Source: Paenibacillus sp. RUD330 | GTDB lineage: Bacteria; Bacillota; Bacilli; Paenibacillales; Paenibacillaceae | Reading direction: 5' to 3' | Assembly: GCF_002243345.2 (NCBI RefSeq) | Contig: NZ_CP022655.2 | Location: 615,036-679,035 of the forward strand | DNA length: 64,000 nucleotides | Shown: positions 38,160 through 47,913 of the stretch, in pieces | Layout: each line of letters begins with the position of its first letter | Position numbering within the stretch: position 1 is the stretch's first letter | Program-made: the position numbers and the translations under genes | The notes under the pieces: generated by a model | Seen by the model: the letters and a program-made list of their open reading frames with translations, nothing else | Databases searched by the model: none | Told to the model about the DNA's origin: nothing

Positions 38160-39014
38160 ATGGCGTCCGATCAAAATGAAGAAACATCAAAATCATGGGA
38201 AACCGCAGAGCAAGTAGCGGCTTGGAATCGAAGCAGAGCTGATCGAGAAAGGCTTCTTGGGGAAGCAACAGAGCTTATGCTGCGGGAAGCTGGCGTTAGG
38301 GAAGGAACGCAGCTTCTGGACATAGCGGCGGGGACGGGGGACCAGACGTTCAAGGCCGCCCGGATGATCGGTCCGGCGGGAAATGTTGTGGCTACCGATA
38401 TCTCGGCAACCATGCTCCAGGTCCTTGCCGAGATCGCGAAACAAGAGTCGCTCACTAATATTCAAACGCATGTCATGGATGCCCAACATGTAGATTTGCC
38501 GACAGACATCTTTGATGCGGCTATATCCCGTCACGGTTTGATGTTTGTTCCGCAGCTGGAGCAAGCCTTAACGGGTATCCGAGAGGTGTTGAAGACGGGC
38601 GGTAAATTCGCGGCACTCGTATGGTCGAGTCCGGATAAGAACCCGACCTTGTCCCTGCCGATGACTATCATTTCACGATATGCAGGCATCCCCATTATGG
38701 AAGGCGGCAAAAAACCAGGCGTGTTCTCACTTGGTAACCCCGACTTACTGGCAGAAGCCTTTCAGAGAGTGGGCTTCCGGGATGTAACGGTACAGGCTGT
38801 CACGCATATTCACCGCTATGCTTCGGCTGTGGAGTTTAGCCGTCGTGGGCGAGAAGACGTATCCGCCGGTCCGCTGGGTGAGATCATTAAACGGCTCAGT
38901 GAGGAAGAACGCAAGCAGATGCATATGGAAATAATTCGTACGCTGCAGACATTCGAAGGGCCGGCAGGATTTGAAGGGCCTTCGGAATCGCTCCTAGTTG
39001 TGGGGATCAAATAA
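38160..39014 (+). CDS. Class I SAM-dependent methyltransferase
   Basis: A 284-residue Rossmann-fold methyltransferase with motif I LLDIAAGTGDQT (near residue 52), motif II acidic residue in VVATDISATML, and the post-II region MDAQHVDLP. It resembles UbiE/MenG-like or small-molecule methyltransferases; the substrate is unknown. No Cys residues for arsenite binding are seen, so it is not ArsM. AAGGGGAGG precedes the ATG. It follows the glutaredoxin gene by 70 bases. Confidence 0.82.
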   Translation: MASDQNEETSKSWETAEQVAAWNRSRADRERLLGEATELMLREAGVREGTQLLDIAAGTGDQTFKAARMIGPAGNVVATDISATMLQVLAEIAKQESLTNIQTHVMDAQHVDLPTDIFDAAISRHGLMFVPQLEQALTGIREVLKTGGKFAALVWSSPDKNPTLSLPMTIISRYAGIPIMEGGKKPGVFSLGNPDLLAEAFQRVGFRDVTVQAVTHIHRYASAVEFSRRGREDVSAGPLGEIIKRLSEEERKQMHMEIIRTLQTFEGPAGFEGPSESLLVVGIK

Positions 39015-39054
39015 ATGGGCTTGCGCAGCTTTCCTTTGGAGAACGGAATGGATA

Positions 39055-39726
39055 ATGATTAAAAAAGGATTGGTTATTCTTCTTTATGGGGCCGTGATTG
39101 CCGCCGTCATGATCTTCAAGGAATCTCTGCTTTCATGGCTCTCTCTTGGAGGCGTGGAGCGTCTTCCTTGGATGATCGGGGCTGCCATCCTTCTTGCGAT
39201 GATTCCGGTCGTTCCTTTTGGGATTGTAGCCGGAATCATCGGGGCCGCGTATGGGCCGGTCTGGGGCAGTTTGATCAATGTGGCCAGTTCAACCGCTGCG
39301 GCAGCCTTGACCTTTTGGGCGGTTCGGTTGATTTTTCAGGAACGAGGCCGTCAGCTCATGTCTTTGGTGAAAGGAACAGAACGGTTTATCTTCCTACTGG
39401 AGCGTAATGCGTTCTTTGCGGTCATATTGGCTCGCCTGCTACCATTTGTCCCCGCGGTAATCGTCAATATCGGTGCGTCTCTCTTCCGAATGTCCTTTGG
39501 AAGTTTTATTATGGCCACTGCGGTCGGGAAAGTACCGGTTATGATTGTATTTGCCGTCATGGGGAGTCAGTTGGATTCAAACTGGCCCGTTATGCTACGG
39601 ACGCTGTTCATTTACATGTTCTTTCTGGTGGTTGTATACGCAGGCTATCGAGGATGGCTTCGCTGGATGGAACCCCTTTATAAAAAAGAGCCCGCTGATG
39701 AATACTATAGAGGAAAAGGGGACTGA
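39055..39726 (+). CDS. TVP38/TMEM64 (DedA-like) membrane protein
   Basis: A 223-residue polytopic membrane protein with the SNARE-associated/TVP38 domain: helices at about 5-25 and 35-58, the re-entrant VPFGIVAGIIGAAYGPVWGS region, RLLPFVPAVIVNIGAS, and a last helix near 185-205. Members are flippases or lipid-trafficking proteins and some are found in metal-resistance clusters. The ATG at 39055 was chosen because upstream residues have no family match. Substrate unknown. Confidence 0.82.
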   Translation: MIKKGLVILLYGAVIAAVMIFKESLLSWLSLGGVERLPWMIGAAILLAMIPVVPFGIVAGIIGAAYGPVWGSLINVASSTAAAALTFWAVRLIFQERGRQLMSLVKGTERFIFLLERNAFFAVILARLLPFVPAVIVNIGASLFRMSFGSFIMATAVGKVPVMIVFAVMGSQLDSNWPVMLRTLFIYMFFLVVVYAGYRGWLRWMEPLYKKEPADEYYRGKGD

Positions 39727-39845
39727 TTCGGGGCTGATTCGGGTCGCCCTTTTGTTGTTTCTGCATGGCGTCTTTGCATCTACATCAGTTCTACATAAGT
39801 CATGGGTAAAGTGATACATAGAGGCGTTATTCGCGGAGGATGGTC

Positions 39846-40538
39846 ATGAAAACGATATTGGTTGTCGATGATGAATCGAAAATTCGGGATGTGGTTATAT
39901 CCTACTTGAAAAAAGACGGTTTTCAGACCGTTGAAGCCGAAACGGGCAGCGAGGCCATTCGGCGCGTGCAAAACGAATCGATTGATTTCGTCATCCTGGA
40001 CCTTATGCTTCCGGATATGGAGGGCGAGCAAGTTTGCCAAGCGATTCGTCAAATCCATTCTGTTCCGATTTTGATGCTTACCGCCAAGATTTCCGAGAAC
40101 AATCGGATTAAGGGGTTATCCATGGGGGCCGATGATTACTTGATCAAGCCCTTTGACCCACGCGAAGTAGTGGCGCGGGTTCGGGCGATCCTTCGGCGTA
40201 CGGACGAGTATCATTTGCTTGCGGATCGCCTGGCCTTTAATCAAGGGGAACTTATCATTGATTCGTTAAAGCAGCAAGTATTCCGTGACGGCCAACCGGT
40301 GAGCCTGACCCCGAATGAATATAAGCTGCTGCTTGTCCTGGCCAAGCATCCGCAGCGTCACTTTTCACGAGACGAGCTTGTGGAACGTGTGCTTGGCTAT
40401 GATTTTGACGGTGATAGCCGAACGATCGATCAGCATGTAAAAAATATCCGGCAAAAAATAGAGGGCGACCCCAAGTCCCCCAAATATATTGTGACGGTGT
40501 ATGGAACCGGCTATCGGTTTGCAGGAGGAACAACATGA
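39846..40538 (+). CDS. OmpR/PhoB-family response regulator
   Basis: The 230-residue protein has a receiver domain (acidic DDE pocket in VVDDES, phosphoacceptor Asp in FVILDLMLPDM near residue 53, Lys in LIKPFDP) and a winged-helix DNA-binding domain (TPNEYKLLLVL..., YGTGYRF). The ATG at 39846 is six bases after GGAGGA. It overlaps the kinase gene downstream by four bases (ATGA). Likely controls the lipoprotein and copper-storage genes that follow, by analogy with CopRS-type systems; no target site was found. Confidence 0.93.
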   Translation: MKTILVVDDESKIRDVVISYLKKDGFQTVEAETGSEAIRRVQNESIDFVILDLMLPDMEGEQVCQAIRQIHSVPILMLTAKISENNRIKGLSMGADDYLIKPFDPREVVARVRAILRRTDEYHLLADRLAFNQGELIIDSLKQQVFRDGQPVSLTPNEYKLLLVLAKHPQRHFSRDELVERVLGYDFDGDSRTIDQHVKNIRQKIEGDPKSPKYIVTVYGTGYRFAGGTT

Positions 40539-41605
40539 ATAAGCGTCTGCATACCCGTTTGGCTCTGATTATTATCGGGATTGCTGCTGGCATTGTCCTG
40601 ATTTCAACCATTAGCGTCATTTTGACGACACACTATCATTTCTCCTTGTATCAAGCTCAAGCCGGTATGACGCACGAATTACCCGAACTGAATTATCATT
40701 TGGAACAAGCGTTGATGCAAACGATTATCTGGACGTGTTTAGTTGCGATTGTACTTGCCGTATTTCTCGGTTTTTATGTGGCCAAACGAATTTCGGCTCC
40801 TCTCGTGCATATGACGCGAGTCGCGGAACGCATGACGGACGGGGAATGGAGTACGAGAGTGGACATTCAAGGGAAAGATGAGCTTGCAGACTTGGGCGCA
40901 TCGCTAAATACACTGGCGAAGCAGCTGCAGCAGCATGAGCAACTGCGCGTCACGATGACCGAAGACATCGCGCATGAGCTAAGAACCCCTTTGGCTACGC
41001 TCAAAAGCCATATGCGCGCTCTGGAAGACGGGATTTGGGAGCCTACGCCGGAGCGTATCCATTCCTGCTACGAAGAAATCGAACGATTGACGCAGCTAGT
41101 GGCTGAGTTGGAAGACCTGACGCATGTGGAGTCGCCCGGTTTTCAATTGAAACGAAAAGAAGAATCATTGGCGGCCATCATCGAGAGAGGCGAAGAACTG
41201 GTTGCTGCTGCCTATCGTGAAAAAAACGTTCATCTACGGTGTTCCGTAAGTCCTCATATTCATGTTTTTGTCGATCATGATCGCATGATTCAGGTGCTTG
41301 TGAATCTGCTTAGCAACGCGCTGAAATTTACTCCTGAATACGGAGAAGTGCGAATTGAGGGGAGTGAAGACAGCGGACATGTTTGGATCCGAGTTCAAGA
41401 CACGGGAACGGGAATCCCACAGGAGGACTTGCCCTATGTGTTCGAGCGATTTTACCGGGCGGATAAGTCCCGCAATCGGAAGACCGGGGGCAGCGGCCTG
41501 GGGTTAACCATCGTCAAGGAGTTGGTTGCAGCCCTCGGCGGAGAAATTTCGGCCGAGAACCGGGAAGGTGCCGCCTTTACAATCCGGCTTCCCAAAAGAC
41601 AGTAG
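40535..41605 (+). CDS. Sensor histidine kinase
   Basis: The 356-residue protein has a helix at about residues 8-30, a short extracytoplasmic loop with HYHF and MTHELPELNYHLE (residues 31-62; several His and Met), a second helix 64-84, HAMP (85-138), the H-box DIAHELRTPLATLKSHM with the phosphorylated His near residue 147, and the ATPase N, G1 and G2 boxes (NLLSNALKFTP, DTGTGIP, GGSGLGL). The loop is too small for a PAS domain and could bind metal. Paired with the regulator upstream. Confidence 0.93.
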   Translation: MNKRLHTRLALIIIGIAAGIVLISTISVILTTHYHFSLYQAQAGMTHELPELNYHLEQALMQTIIWTCLVAIVLAVFLGFYVAKRISAPLVHMTRVAERMTDGEWSTRVDIQGKDELADLGASLNTLAKQLQQHEQLRVTMTEDIAHELRTPLATLKSHMRALEDGIWEPTPERIHSCYEEIERLTQLVAELEDLTHVESPGFQLKRKEESLAAIIERGEELVAAAYREKNVHLRCSVSPHIHVFVDHDRMIQVLVNLLSNALKFTPEYGEVRIEGSEDSGHVWIRVQDTGTGIPQEDLPYVFERFYRADKSRNRKTGGSGLGLTIVKELVAALGGEISAENREGAAFTIRLPKRQ

Positions 41606-41730
41606 AGCGCTCTACATCGAATCTTCAAAAGTATCGATTACACTGTATATGACTTGCATTTTAATGAATGGTTTGGACATACATGGGGACACTGGATTCA
41701 GGTCTCTTTTTAGACATGGAGGTAATTTTT

Positions 41731-42642
41731 TTGAAAAAGATAACGATGCTTGCACTAGCTGCAGTACTCTTGATTGGGACCACGGCATGCTCGACAAAGG
41801 CAGAGCAAGGGCCGAATTCCATTGCGAATACCACTTTTATGCACCTACATGGCCTTGGTTACTCCGCAGACGGAAAACGGCTTTTCATTCCCGTTCACAA
41901 CGGACTACAGGTATATGCAGACGGTTCATGGAGTGAAGGTCCGGGGGAGAAGCACGATTATATGGGGTTCACCACGGTCGATGACGGATTTTACAGCAGC
42001 GGCCATCCAGCACCGGGCTCGAAGTATAAAAATCCATTAGGCCTTGTGAAAAGCTCGAATGACGGAAAGACCATCTCGGTTCTTGCTCTTGAGGGAGAGG
42101 TCGATCTACACGGTATGACAGCCGGATATCGTTCGCATACGCTATACGTGGCGAACCCGGAACCTAACTCCAAAATGAAACAGGCAGGGCTGTTTTATAG
42201 CAAGGATGAAGGGAAAACCTGGACAAACAATCCTGCAACCGGCCTCCAAGGGCAGATGACAGCAATCGCAGCTCACTCTTCTGATGCATCGATCGCTGCT
42301 GTCGGCACGACAACAGGCGCCTATCTAACGAGGGATTACGGTCAAAGGTTTACCCCATTGGTTCCGGAACAACCGGTTTCGGCCCTGACTTTCACGGATT
42401 CCGGTGTACTTGCAGCTACCTCCGGCCCTAATGCTTCACTGCTTGAAATCAATATAGAGAGCAAACAATCGCTGGCGATTCAGACGCCAAGCAAGGATAC
42501 GATCACCTATGTTGTCCAGAATCCGGCGAACCCGAAAGAGCTGGCCATCGCAACGGAACCAAAAGATGTCTATCTTTCTACCGATCGCGGCGCTACATGG
42601 ATACAAATTGCAGAGAAAGGCAAAACTATCAACCGAAAATAG
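41731..42642 (+). CDS. F510_1955-type beta-propeller lipoprotein
   Basis: The start is a TTG at 41731 with GGAGGT seven bases before it; 303 residues. A signal peptide ends in a probable lipobox before Cys19 (GTTACS). The rest has repeated blades with SKDEGKTWT, TRDYGQRFT and STDRGATWIQ, the Asp-box pattern of sialidase/BNR propellers, and MHLHGLGYSADGKRL, a HxHG motif found in the family named after locus F510_1955. Hydrolase activity is unproved. It is 125 bases after the kinase gene, and next to another copper-block lipoprotein. Confidence 0.8.
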   Translation: MKKITMLALAAVLLIGTTACSTKAEQGPNSIANTTFMHLHGLGYSADGKRLFIPVHNGLQVYADGSWSEGPGEKHDYMGFTTVDDGFYSSGHPAPGSKYKNPLGLVKSSNDGKTISVLALEGEVDLHGMTAGYRSHTLYVANPEPNSKMKQAGLFYSKDEGKTWTNNPATGLQGQMTAIAAHSSDASIAAVGTTTGAYLTRDYGQRFTPLVPEQPVSALTFTDSGVLAATSGPNASLLEINIESKQSLAIQTPSKDTITYVVQNPANPKELAIATEPKDVYLSTDRGATWIQIAEKGKTINRK

Positions 42643-42655
42643 GAGGTTTTTAAGC

Positions 42656-43966
42656 ATGAAAAAAGGCTTGAAAGTTGGTATCATTTCGGCGGCTACAGCA
42701 TTGGCCCTGACCGGATGCTTTAACAAATCCAATTCTTCCACTCCACACGATATGAACAACATGGGCCAGCAAACCGGTTCGGAACAAAGCCCGACTAGTG
42801 CGGTATCTATGCCGTGGATTGCCTCAAAAAACACGACGCGCATCAACACAAGTGACCCAGCGGAAGCTGCTGTGCTTGTTTCGAAAACGCTGTGGATGGC
42901 AACCAGTGATGCGAACCGTCCCGGAGGCATAATTCTGGCGAACCCGAAAGATTGGCAAACGACTCTCGTTAGTGCAGATTTGATTCATCACCCGAATAAT
43001 GGTCCAGTTCTGTTTGTCAATAAAGATAATGTACCGGATGTAACGCTTAACGAATTGAAAAGACTAAAACCGATAGGGACGGAAACGAATAAAGGAACCC
43101 AGGTTATATTGGTCGGGGATCTTGATCCCAAGGTAGAGGAACAGGTAAAAGCGCTTGGCTACAAGACGGACAAGATTGCAGGGGGCAACCCGGCGGCCGT
43201 AGCCAAAGCCGTAGATGCTTATTATACCGCTGTCGCGAAGGAAAATCCGCCTTCGGTCATCATTGGTTCTATGGACAGCGAAGAATATACGATGCCAGCG
43301 GTGAATTGGATTGCTCATATGCCGGAGCCGCTGCTTTATGTTAAAAAGGATGAGGTTCCGCAAGAAACCGTGGATGCTTTGAAGACAAGGGGCGGAAAAG
43401 CCAATATTTATTTGCTCGGGCCAGAATCGATTATTTCGGCCAAAGTTCAAGAACAATTGGGTCAGTTCGGGAAAGTGGTTCGTATTGCGGGCAACGATCC
43501 ATATGCGAATGCCGTTGCCTTCGCGAAGTATAAAGATTCGGCAACCGGTTTTGGCTGGGGAATCACAACACCGGGACATAACTTTTCGTTCGTCAATAAA
43601 GATTCCGCAGCCTTGGCACTTGCGGCGGCCCCATTCTCGCATTTAGGCAAACATGCACCGCTTCTCTGGACGGACAAAGACAAGCTGCCGGATACGGTGA
43701 TGACCTATGTCATGTCGGTTCAACCGAAATATAAAAAGGAACCAACGGAAGGGCCATACAATCATGCTTGGTTAACGGGTAGTGAGGATTCGTTGACAGC
43801 CGCGGCACAAGGGGAGATCGATTCTATGCTGGAGATCGTATCGGAGACCGGAGAAGGTCACGGCGGCCATGGCGGCGGCAATACGAAGACGGAACCATCG
43901 CCTAAACCAAGTGAGGGTACAACCGAGGGAGGCAATATGTCGAATATGCCGGGCATGAAGCATTGA
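42656..43966 (+). CDS. Cell-wall-binding-repeat-2-type lipoprotein with Met/His tail
   Basis: The 436-residue protein starts with a signal peptide and lipobox ALTGC. The body has repeated modules of the cell wall binding repeat 2 (CWB2) type (AAVLVSKTLW..., VILVGDLDPKVEEQVKALGYK, RIAGNDPYANAVAFAKY). The C-terminal tail is HGGHGGGN...MSNMPGMKH, rich in His and Met, likely to bind copper or silver. AGGAGG precedes the ATG, 13 bases after the preceding gene. It probably displays metal-binding sites on the cell surface. Confidence 0.8.
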   Translation: MKKGLKVGIISAATALALTGCFNKSNSSTPHDMNNMGQQTGSEQSPTSAVSMPWIASKNTTRINTSDPAEAAVLVSKTLWMATSDANRPGGIILANPKDWQTTLVSADLIHHPNNGPVLFVNKDNVPDVTLNELKRLKPIGTETNKGTQVILVGDLDPKVEEQVKALGYKTDKIAGGNPAAVAKAVDAYYTAVAKENPPSVIIGSMDSEEYTMPAVNWIAHMPEPLLYVKKDEVPQETVDALKTRGGKANIYLLGPESIISAKVQEQLGQFGKVVRIAGNDPYANAVAFAKYKDSATGFGWGITTPGHNFSFVNKDSAALALAAAPFSHLGKHAPLLWTDKDKLPDTVMTYVMSVQPKYKKEPTEGPYNHAWLTGSEDSLTAAAQGEIDSMLEIVSETGEGHGGHGGGNTKTEPSPKPSEGTTEGGNMSNMPGMKH

Positions 43967-44012
43967 TGATGCAGCCGATCGCAAGTTCCTAAACGAAAGC
44001 AGGTGTCCAACG

Positions 44013-44144
44013 ATGATGGGGATGATGGGCAATTATGGATGGCCATGGGTCATGATGCTGTTTTGTGCGTTATTCATGGCCGCCATCATAGGTGTTGCCG
44101 TTTATATAGCGGTAAGACTGGCTTTAAGAAAAACCCGTTTGTAG
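44013..44144 (+). CDS. 43-residue Met-rich membrane peptide
   Basis: Reads MMGMMGNYGWPWVMML then a hydrophobic helix to about residue 34 and a basic tail RLALRKTRL. The Met-rich N-terminus could bind Cu(I). It follows the previous gene by 46 bases with AGCAGGTG upstream. The pattern recurs in the 80-residue gene at 44722. Confidence 0.6.
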   Translation: MMGMMGNYGWPWVMMLFCALFMAAIIGVAVYIAVRLALRKTRL

Positions 44145-44210
44145 TGTATCAAATCAGCTCGTTTGGGTAAAACATAACAAGTACATCATTTGGAATGGAG
44201 GGTAAAACCC

Positions 44211-44540
44211 ATGTCACACGAGCAATTTCAACATTGCATTGATGAGTGCATAAAGTGTATGCTTGCATGTAATCACTGTTACGACGCTTGCTTGAATGAA
44301 GAGCACCTAGCGATGATGAAAGAATGTATCCGGCTAGACCGGGAGTGCGCCGACCTTTGTGCTTTTGCTGCGCAAGCGATGTCTCATAACACTTCCTATG
44401 CGAAGGAGCTTTGCCGGATTTGCGCCGACGTTTGCGAAGCATGCGGGACTGAGTGCAAAAAGCATGAAGAAGAGCACTGTCAGCGTTGTGCCGACGCCTG
44501 TTTTTCTTGTGCAAAAGCTTGCCGGGCTATGGCGAGCTAG
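44211..44540 (+). CDS. Four-helix-bundle copper storage protein (Csp-like)
   Basis: The 109-residue protein is a Cys-rich four-helix bundle (DUF326/Csp family) that stores many Cu(I) ions. About 18 Cys are arranged as C-x2-C, C-x3-C or C-x6-C along helices (CIDECIKCMLACNHCYDAC, CIRLDRECADLC, CRICADVCEACGTECKKH, CQRCADACFSCAKAC), pointing into the core. There is no signal peptide, so it is cytosolic like Csp3. GGAGGG lies eight bases before the ATG at 44211. Confidence 0.93.
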   Translation: MSHEQFQHCIDECIKCMLACNHCYDACLNEEHLAMMKECIRLDRECADLCAFAAQAMSHNTSYAKELCRICADVCEACGTECKKHEEEHCQRCADACFSCAKACRAMAS

Positions 44541-44721
44541 CTGCAATGACAGCCTATCTCCAGAGTTCTGGGAGATGGGCTGTTTTTATCGATGGGTAGG
44601 CTTCGGCTGTTGGAGACAGTTGAAGCCTACTTTTGATGAATCAAAGAGGGGGGACTTGTATCCCGGTGCTATTCTATGCATTTGGACGATTGTAACAGTA
44701 CACAAAAGAGAGGTGTTCACA

Positions 44722-44964
44722 ATGATGGATGGCATGATGATGGATCCTTCGATGATGGTCATGATGTGCATTATGATGTACATCGGGGCGATCATTTTTA
44801 TACTGATTGTTGGAGCAACCGTTTACGTTGTTGCTCGATTACTGATGATGAAGAGCCGTGTTGTAGATCGTCCCTTGATGATGCTGAAAGAACGATACGT
44901 CAGAGGCGAAATTAATGATGATGAGTATTTACGAATGAGAAAAGTCAACAATGACGTGAAATAA
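44722..44964 (+). CDS. Met-rich SHOCT-domain membrane protein
   Basis: An 80-residue protein: Met-rich MMDGMMMDPSMMVMMCIMM start, one membrane helix (about 20-40), and a C-terminal short SHOCT-type helix (LMMLKERYVRGEINDDEYLRMRK). It follows GAGGTG. Met clusters suggest Cu(I) or Ag(I) handling at the membrane. Confidence 0.75.
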   Translation: MMDGMMMDPSMMVMMCIMMYIGAIIFILIVGATVYVVARLLMMKSRVVDRPLMMLKERYVRGEINDDEYLRMRKVNNDVK

Positions 44965-44981
44965 GGAGTACCTACCTTTTC

Positions 44982-45095
44982 GTGGATGAAATGTTGTATC
45001 TAATCGTCCTTATCGTTTGGGTTTGCTGGAGCATTTGCGCTATGGAGATATTTCAAAACGAGGAGAAACAAAATGAACAGAAAAGCCGCGAATAG
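44982..45095 (+). CDS. 37-residue membrane peptide
   Basis: GTG start, one hydrophobic helix (LYLIVLIVWVCWSICA), then a charged tail EIFQNEEKQNEQKSRE. AAGGAG lies 14 bases upstream, so translation efficiency is uncertain. It is followed by a terminator. Possibly the last gene of the copper block. Confidence 0.4.
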   Translation: MDEMLYLIVLIVWVCWSICAMEIFQNEEKQNEQKSRE

Positions 45096-45104
45096 GTGCC
45101 CTTT

Positions 45105-45143
45105 AGCGCATCTCGATAAGAGGCGCTTTTGCTGTTGTTTTGT
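45105..45143 (+). terminator. Terminator at the end of the copper block
   Basis: AGCGCATCT pairs with AGAGGCGCT (one mismatch), loop CGATA, followed by TTTGCTGTTGTTTTG. Confidence 0.65.
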
Positions 45144-45189
45144 AACTTTTGTAGCAACGGCTGCTCCATTTAGCAAATTTAAGTAGTAG

Positions 45190-45240
45190 GGGTAGTATCA
45201 GCGGAGCTGAACCACCCCCAAAATAGATGAGAATAATTAT
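45190..45240 (+). repeat. Left inverted repeat bounding the cad/ars block
   Basis: Begins GGGTAGTATCAGCGGAGCTGA, contains a small internal palindrome (AGCGGAGCT) and continues to ATAATTAT. It matches in reverse complement the sequence at 55566-55620 over about 50 bp with roughly 10-12 differences. It overlaps the 3' end of the CopZ-N-like gene. Confidence 0.75.
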
Positions 45241-45710
45241 ATTTCTTCCACTTTTCGTTCGTTCAAACTTCGTAAATACGCGGTAACGTTGCCCAAGCAA
45301 CAGGCCCCTTGAGGGTTGTTTACTTCGCAGCCACAGCGATTCGACTGGACGTGCTCTTTAATATGTTCGATAGGCTGCAGATTATCGCTATATGCTTGAA
45401 AAAGGCGATCTCTGGTCCAATTAAAGCAATAGCAAACTGGCACATGCATGCTGGAGTTTTTTTGGAAGACGGGTACTTTCAGGGCGTCCTCTTTAAATGT
45501 TTGCAAATGAGTACCACTGAAATAAACGGTATTACATGAAGAGTTTGGACAGAAAAAATAAGTGTTATCTGGCTCGATGGTTTCCAAAGAAGAAGCTATA
45601 AGCAAAGACTTTAGTGTAATGATAGATAAACCTTTACCGTTCTCACCGCAGGAAGGACATCTGCCGGTTTTGGCTGTTTCCCTGTTGTTGGATGATGCGC
45701 AACAATCCAT
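45237..45710 (-). CDS. CopZ N-terminal-domain-like Cys-rich metalloprotein
   Basis: The 157-residue protein resembles the N-terminal [2Fe-2S]/zinc domain of the archaeal copper chaperone CopZ. It begins MDCCASS, has a zinc-ribbon pair CPSCGENGKGL and CPNSSC, then CYC, and a C-terminal RCGCEVNNPQGACC. It lacks an HMA domain. AAGGAG is about ten bases upstream. It is convergent with nothing and sits 64 bases downstream of cadA on the same strand, so may share its transcript. A copper or cadmium carrier role is inferred. Confidence 0.75.
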   Translation of the reverse strand: MDCCASSNNRETAKTGRCPSCGENGKGLSIITLKSLLIASSLETIEPDNTYFFCPNSSCNTVYFSGTHLQTFKEDALKVPVFQKNSSMHVPVCYCFNWTRDRLFQAYSDNLQPIEHIKEHVQSNRCGCEVNNPQGACCLGNVTAYLRSLNERKVEEI

Positions 45711-45774
45711 GTATAATGCACTCCTTAGCCGGTTTTTTGACTTGACCGAAAAAAAACGATCCTTTTCACTTCTT

Positions 45775-47913
45775 TCATGCTTTGGTCATTTTACCCGGAT
45801 TTCTCTTAACCTTTAACAGACGAAGGCTATTTAACGTAACAATAAGCGTAGCCCCCATGTCAGCAAAAATAGCCAACCATAACGTCAACCATCCAGGGAC
45901 AATTAAAGCCAAGGCGACAAGTTTAATCCCGAGAGAGAACGTGATGTTTTGCTTTATTATCGCAAGGGTTTTCCGGCTTAAACGAATGGTATAGGGCAGT
46001 TTGCTTAAATCGTCAGCCATCAGCGCAATGTCGGCGGTTTCGAGGGCAGTATCCGTACCAGCCCCGCCCATAGCGATACCAACCGTTGAAGCTGCAAGCG
46101 CGGGCGCGTCGTTTACGCCGTCGCCAATCATTGCGACATTGCCATAGTCTTTACGAAGCTGCTTGATGTAGTCTAATTTATCTTGCGGCATGAGGTCGGC
46201 TTTAACGTCTGTAACATTTAATCGCCGCCCGATTGCTTCGGCGGTTGCTTGATTATCACCCGTAAGCATAATCGTTTTCTTGATGCCAATTTCGTGTAAT
46301 TGCTTAATAACGTCTTTACTGGAATCGCGCACTTCATCGGCTACGGCTATTAAGGCAAGAACTTGTTGTTCCGTTCCCAAGACCATAACCGTTTTCCCTT
46401 GTTTTTGTAGAGCTTCGATACGTTGATTCGTTTCAACTTTCATATCGGAGTGAAGTTCTGCAAAGAGTTTCGGACTACCGACGTAATACAATTCCCCGTT
46501 TACCTTTGCTTTAACGCCTTTCCCGGTTATGGATTGGAAATCCTCAACGGCTAGTGATAAGTCGGCTCCGAGGTATTCTGCTTTACGAACAATCGCGGAA
46601 GCAAGTGGGTGTTGAGAACCTTTTTCGATAACTGCCGCGATAGCAAGCAATTCTTTTTCGTCTTTCGTTCCGAAAGTATCGACATTTGTTACTTCCGGGA
46701 ATCCCTTCGTCAGCGTACCCGTTTTATCGAATGCAATTGCGGCAAGGCGCCCAGCTTCTTCAAGATGAATGCCGCCTTTGATAAGGACGCCATTTTTCGC
46801 CGCGTTTCCGATAGCAGTAACAATCGAAACAGGTGTCGAAATGACCAATGCGCAAGGACAGCCGACGACAAGTAACGCTAATCCCCGATATACCCAATCG
46901 CCCCAATCAGCGCCGACGAACAGAGGGGGCACAACGGCAATACCTAATGCCAAAATCATAATCGCTGGCGTATAGTATTTCGCAAATCGGTCAACGAACG
47001 CTTGCGAAGGTGCACGTTCGGCTTGTGCTTCTTCAACCAGGTTAATAATTTTGGAAATGGTTGTATCCTCGACGTGCTTCGTTACTTTGACTTCAAGCAA
47101 TCCTTCTTCGTTTAATGTGCCTGCGAAAACTTCATCATCAATTGTTTTCGTTACGGGAACCGATTCGCCGGTTATCGCGGCTTGATTAATGGTTGATGTC
47201 CCTTTAATAACCACGCCATCCATTGCAAGTTTTTGACCTGGCTTTACAATCATGACGTCGCCAACCTGTATATCCTCAACACTTACCGCAATTTCTTCGG
47301 AACCGCGTCGAATTAGAGCTTCCTTCGGTGCAATATCCATCAGGGAACGAATGGATTGACGCGCTTTCTCCATAGAGTAACGTTCCAAAACTTCACTAAT
47401 TGCAAACAGGATAACAACCGTCGCGCCTTCGCCCCATTTGCCGATCGCCGCGGCACCGATGATGGCCACCGTCATAAGGGTGTTCATATCGAGCTGAAGC
47501 CGGAAGAGATTCTTAATCCCTTTTTTGAATAGATCGTAACCACCAATGAGAATAGAAGCTGCAAAAATGACTGCGGATAAGATACTTCCCTCACCTAGAA
47601 AATAACCTGCCGCAAGCAATACGGCAGAAACCAATACGTTCCAATGCTCTTGCCAAAATGGCTTTTTCTTTTCAATCGTCCGTTGTTTTTCAGGTGTAAC
47701 TTTCAGGCTTTCAAAAGCTCCAGCCTTTTCTAAATCCTCTACTGTGGTACTTCCATAAACGGTAATCTTGGATGCTCCAAAATTGACTTGTGCATCTTTA
47801 ACGCCAGGCAAACCTTTTACATTTTTCTCGAAAATGCCTGCGCAATTCGTACAGGTAAAGCCTTGAATTCTGTAGACGTTTTTATCTTCGGTGTTTTCAA
47901 TTTTATTTTCCAT
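45775..47913 (-). CDS. cadA: Cadmium/zinc/lead-exporting P1B-type ATPase CadA
   Basis: CadA pumps Cd(II), Zn(II) or Pb(II) out. The 712-residue protein has one HMA domain with GFTCTNCA, a TGES actuator motif, the CPC triad in [15 protein letters not shown], phosphorylation site [36 protein letters not shown], and the conserved last-helix Asp ([18 protein letters not shown]) typical of Zn/Cd pumps. It overlaps cadC by 11 bases. The GC is below that of the copper block. The metal specificity is well supported by the last-helix and HMA residues. Confidence 0.96.
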   Translation of the reverse strand: MENKIENTEDKNVYRIQGFTCTNCAGIFEKNVKGLPGVKDAQVNFGASKITVYGSTTVEDLEKAGAFESLKVTPEKQRTIEKKKPFWQEHWNVLVSAVLLAAGYFLGEGSILSAVIFAASILIGGYDLFKKGIKNLFRLQLDMNTLMTVAIIGAAAIGKWGEGATVVILFAISEVLERYSMEKARQSIRSLMDIAPKEALIRRGSEEIAVSVEDIQVGDVMIVKPGQKLAMDGVVIKGTSTINQAAITGESVPVTKTIDDEVFAGTLNEEGLLEVKVTKHVEDTTISKIINLVEEAQAERAPSQAFVDRFAKYYTPAIMILALGIAVVPPLFVGADWGDWVYRGLALLVVGCPCALVISTPVSIVTAIGNAAKNGVLIKGGIHLEEAGRLAAIAFDKTGTLTKGFPEVTNVDTFGTKDEKELLAIAAVIEKGSQHPLASAIVRKAEYLGADLSLAVEDFQSITGKGVKAKVNGELYYVGSPKLFAELHSDMKVETNQRIEALQKQGKTVMVLGTEQQVLALIAVADEVRDSSKDVIKQLHEIGIKKTIMLTGDNQATAEAIGRRLNVTDVKADLMPQDKLDYIKQLRKDYGNVAMIGDGVNDAPALAASTVGIAMGGAGTDTALETADIALMADDLSKLPYTIRLSRKTLAIIKQNITFSLGIKLVALALIVPGWLTLWLAIFADMGATLIVTLNSLRLLKVKRNPGKMTKA

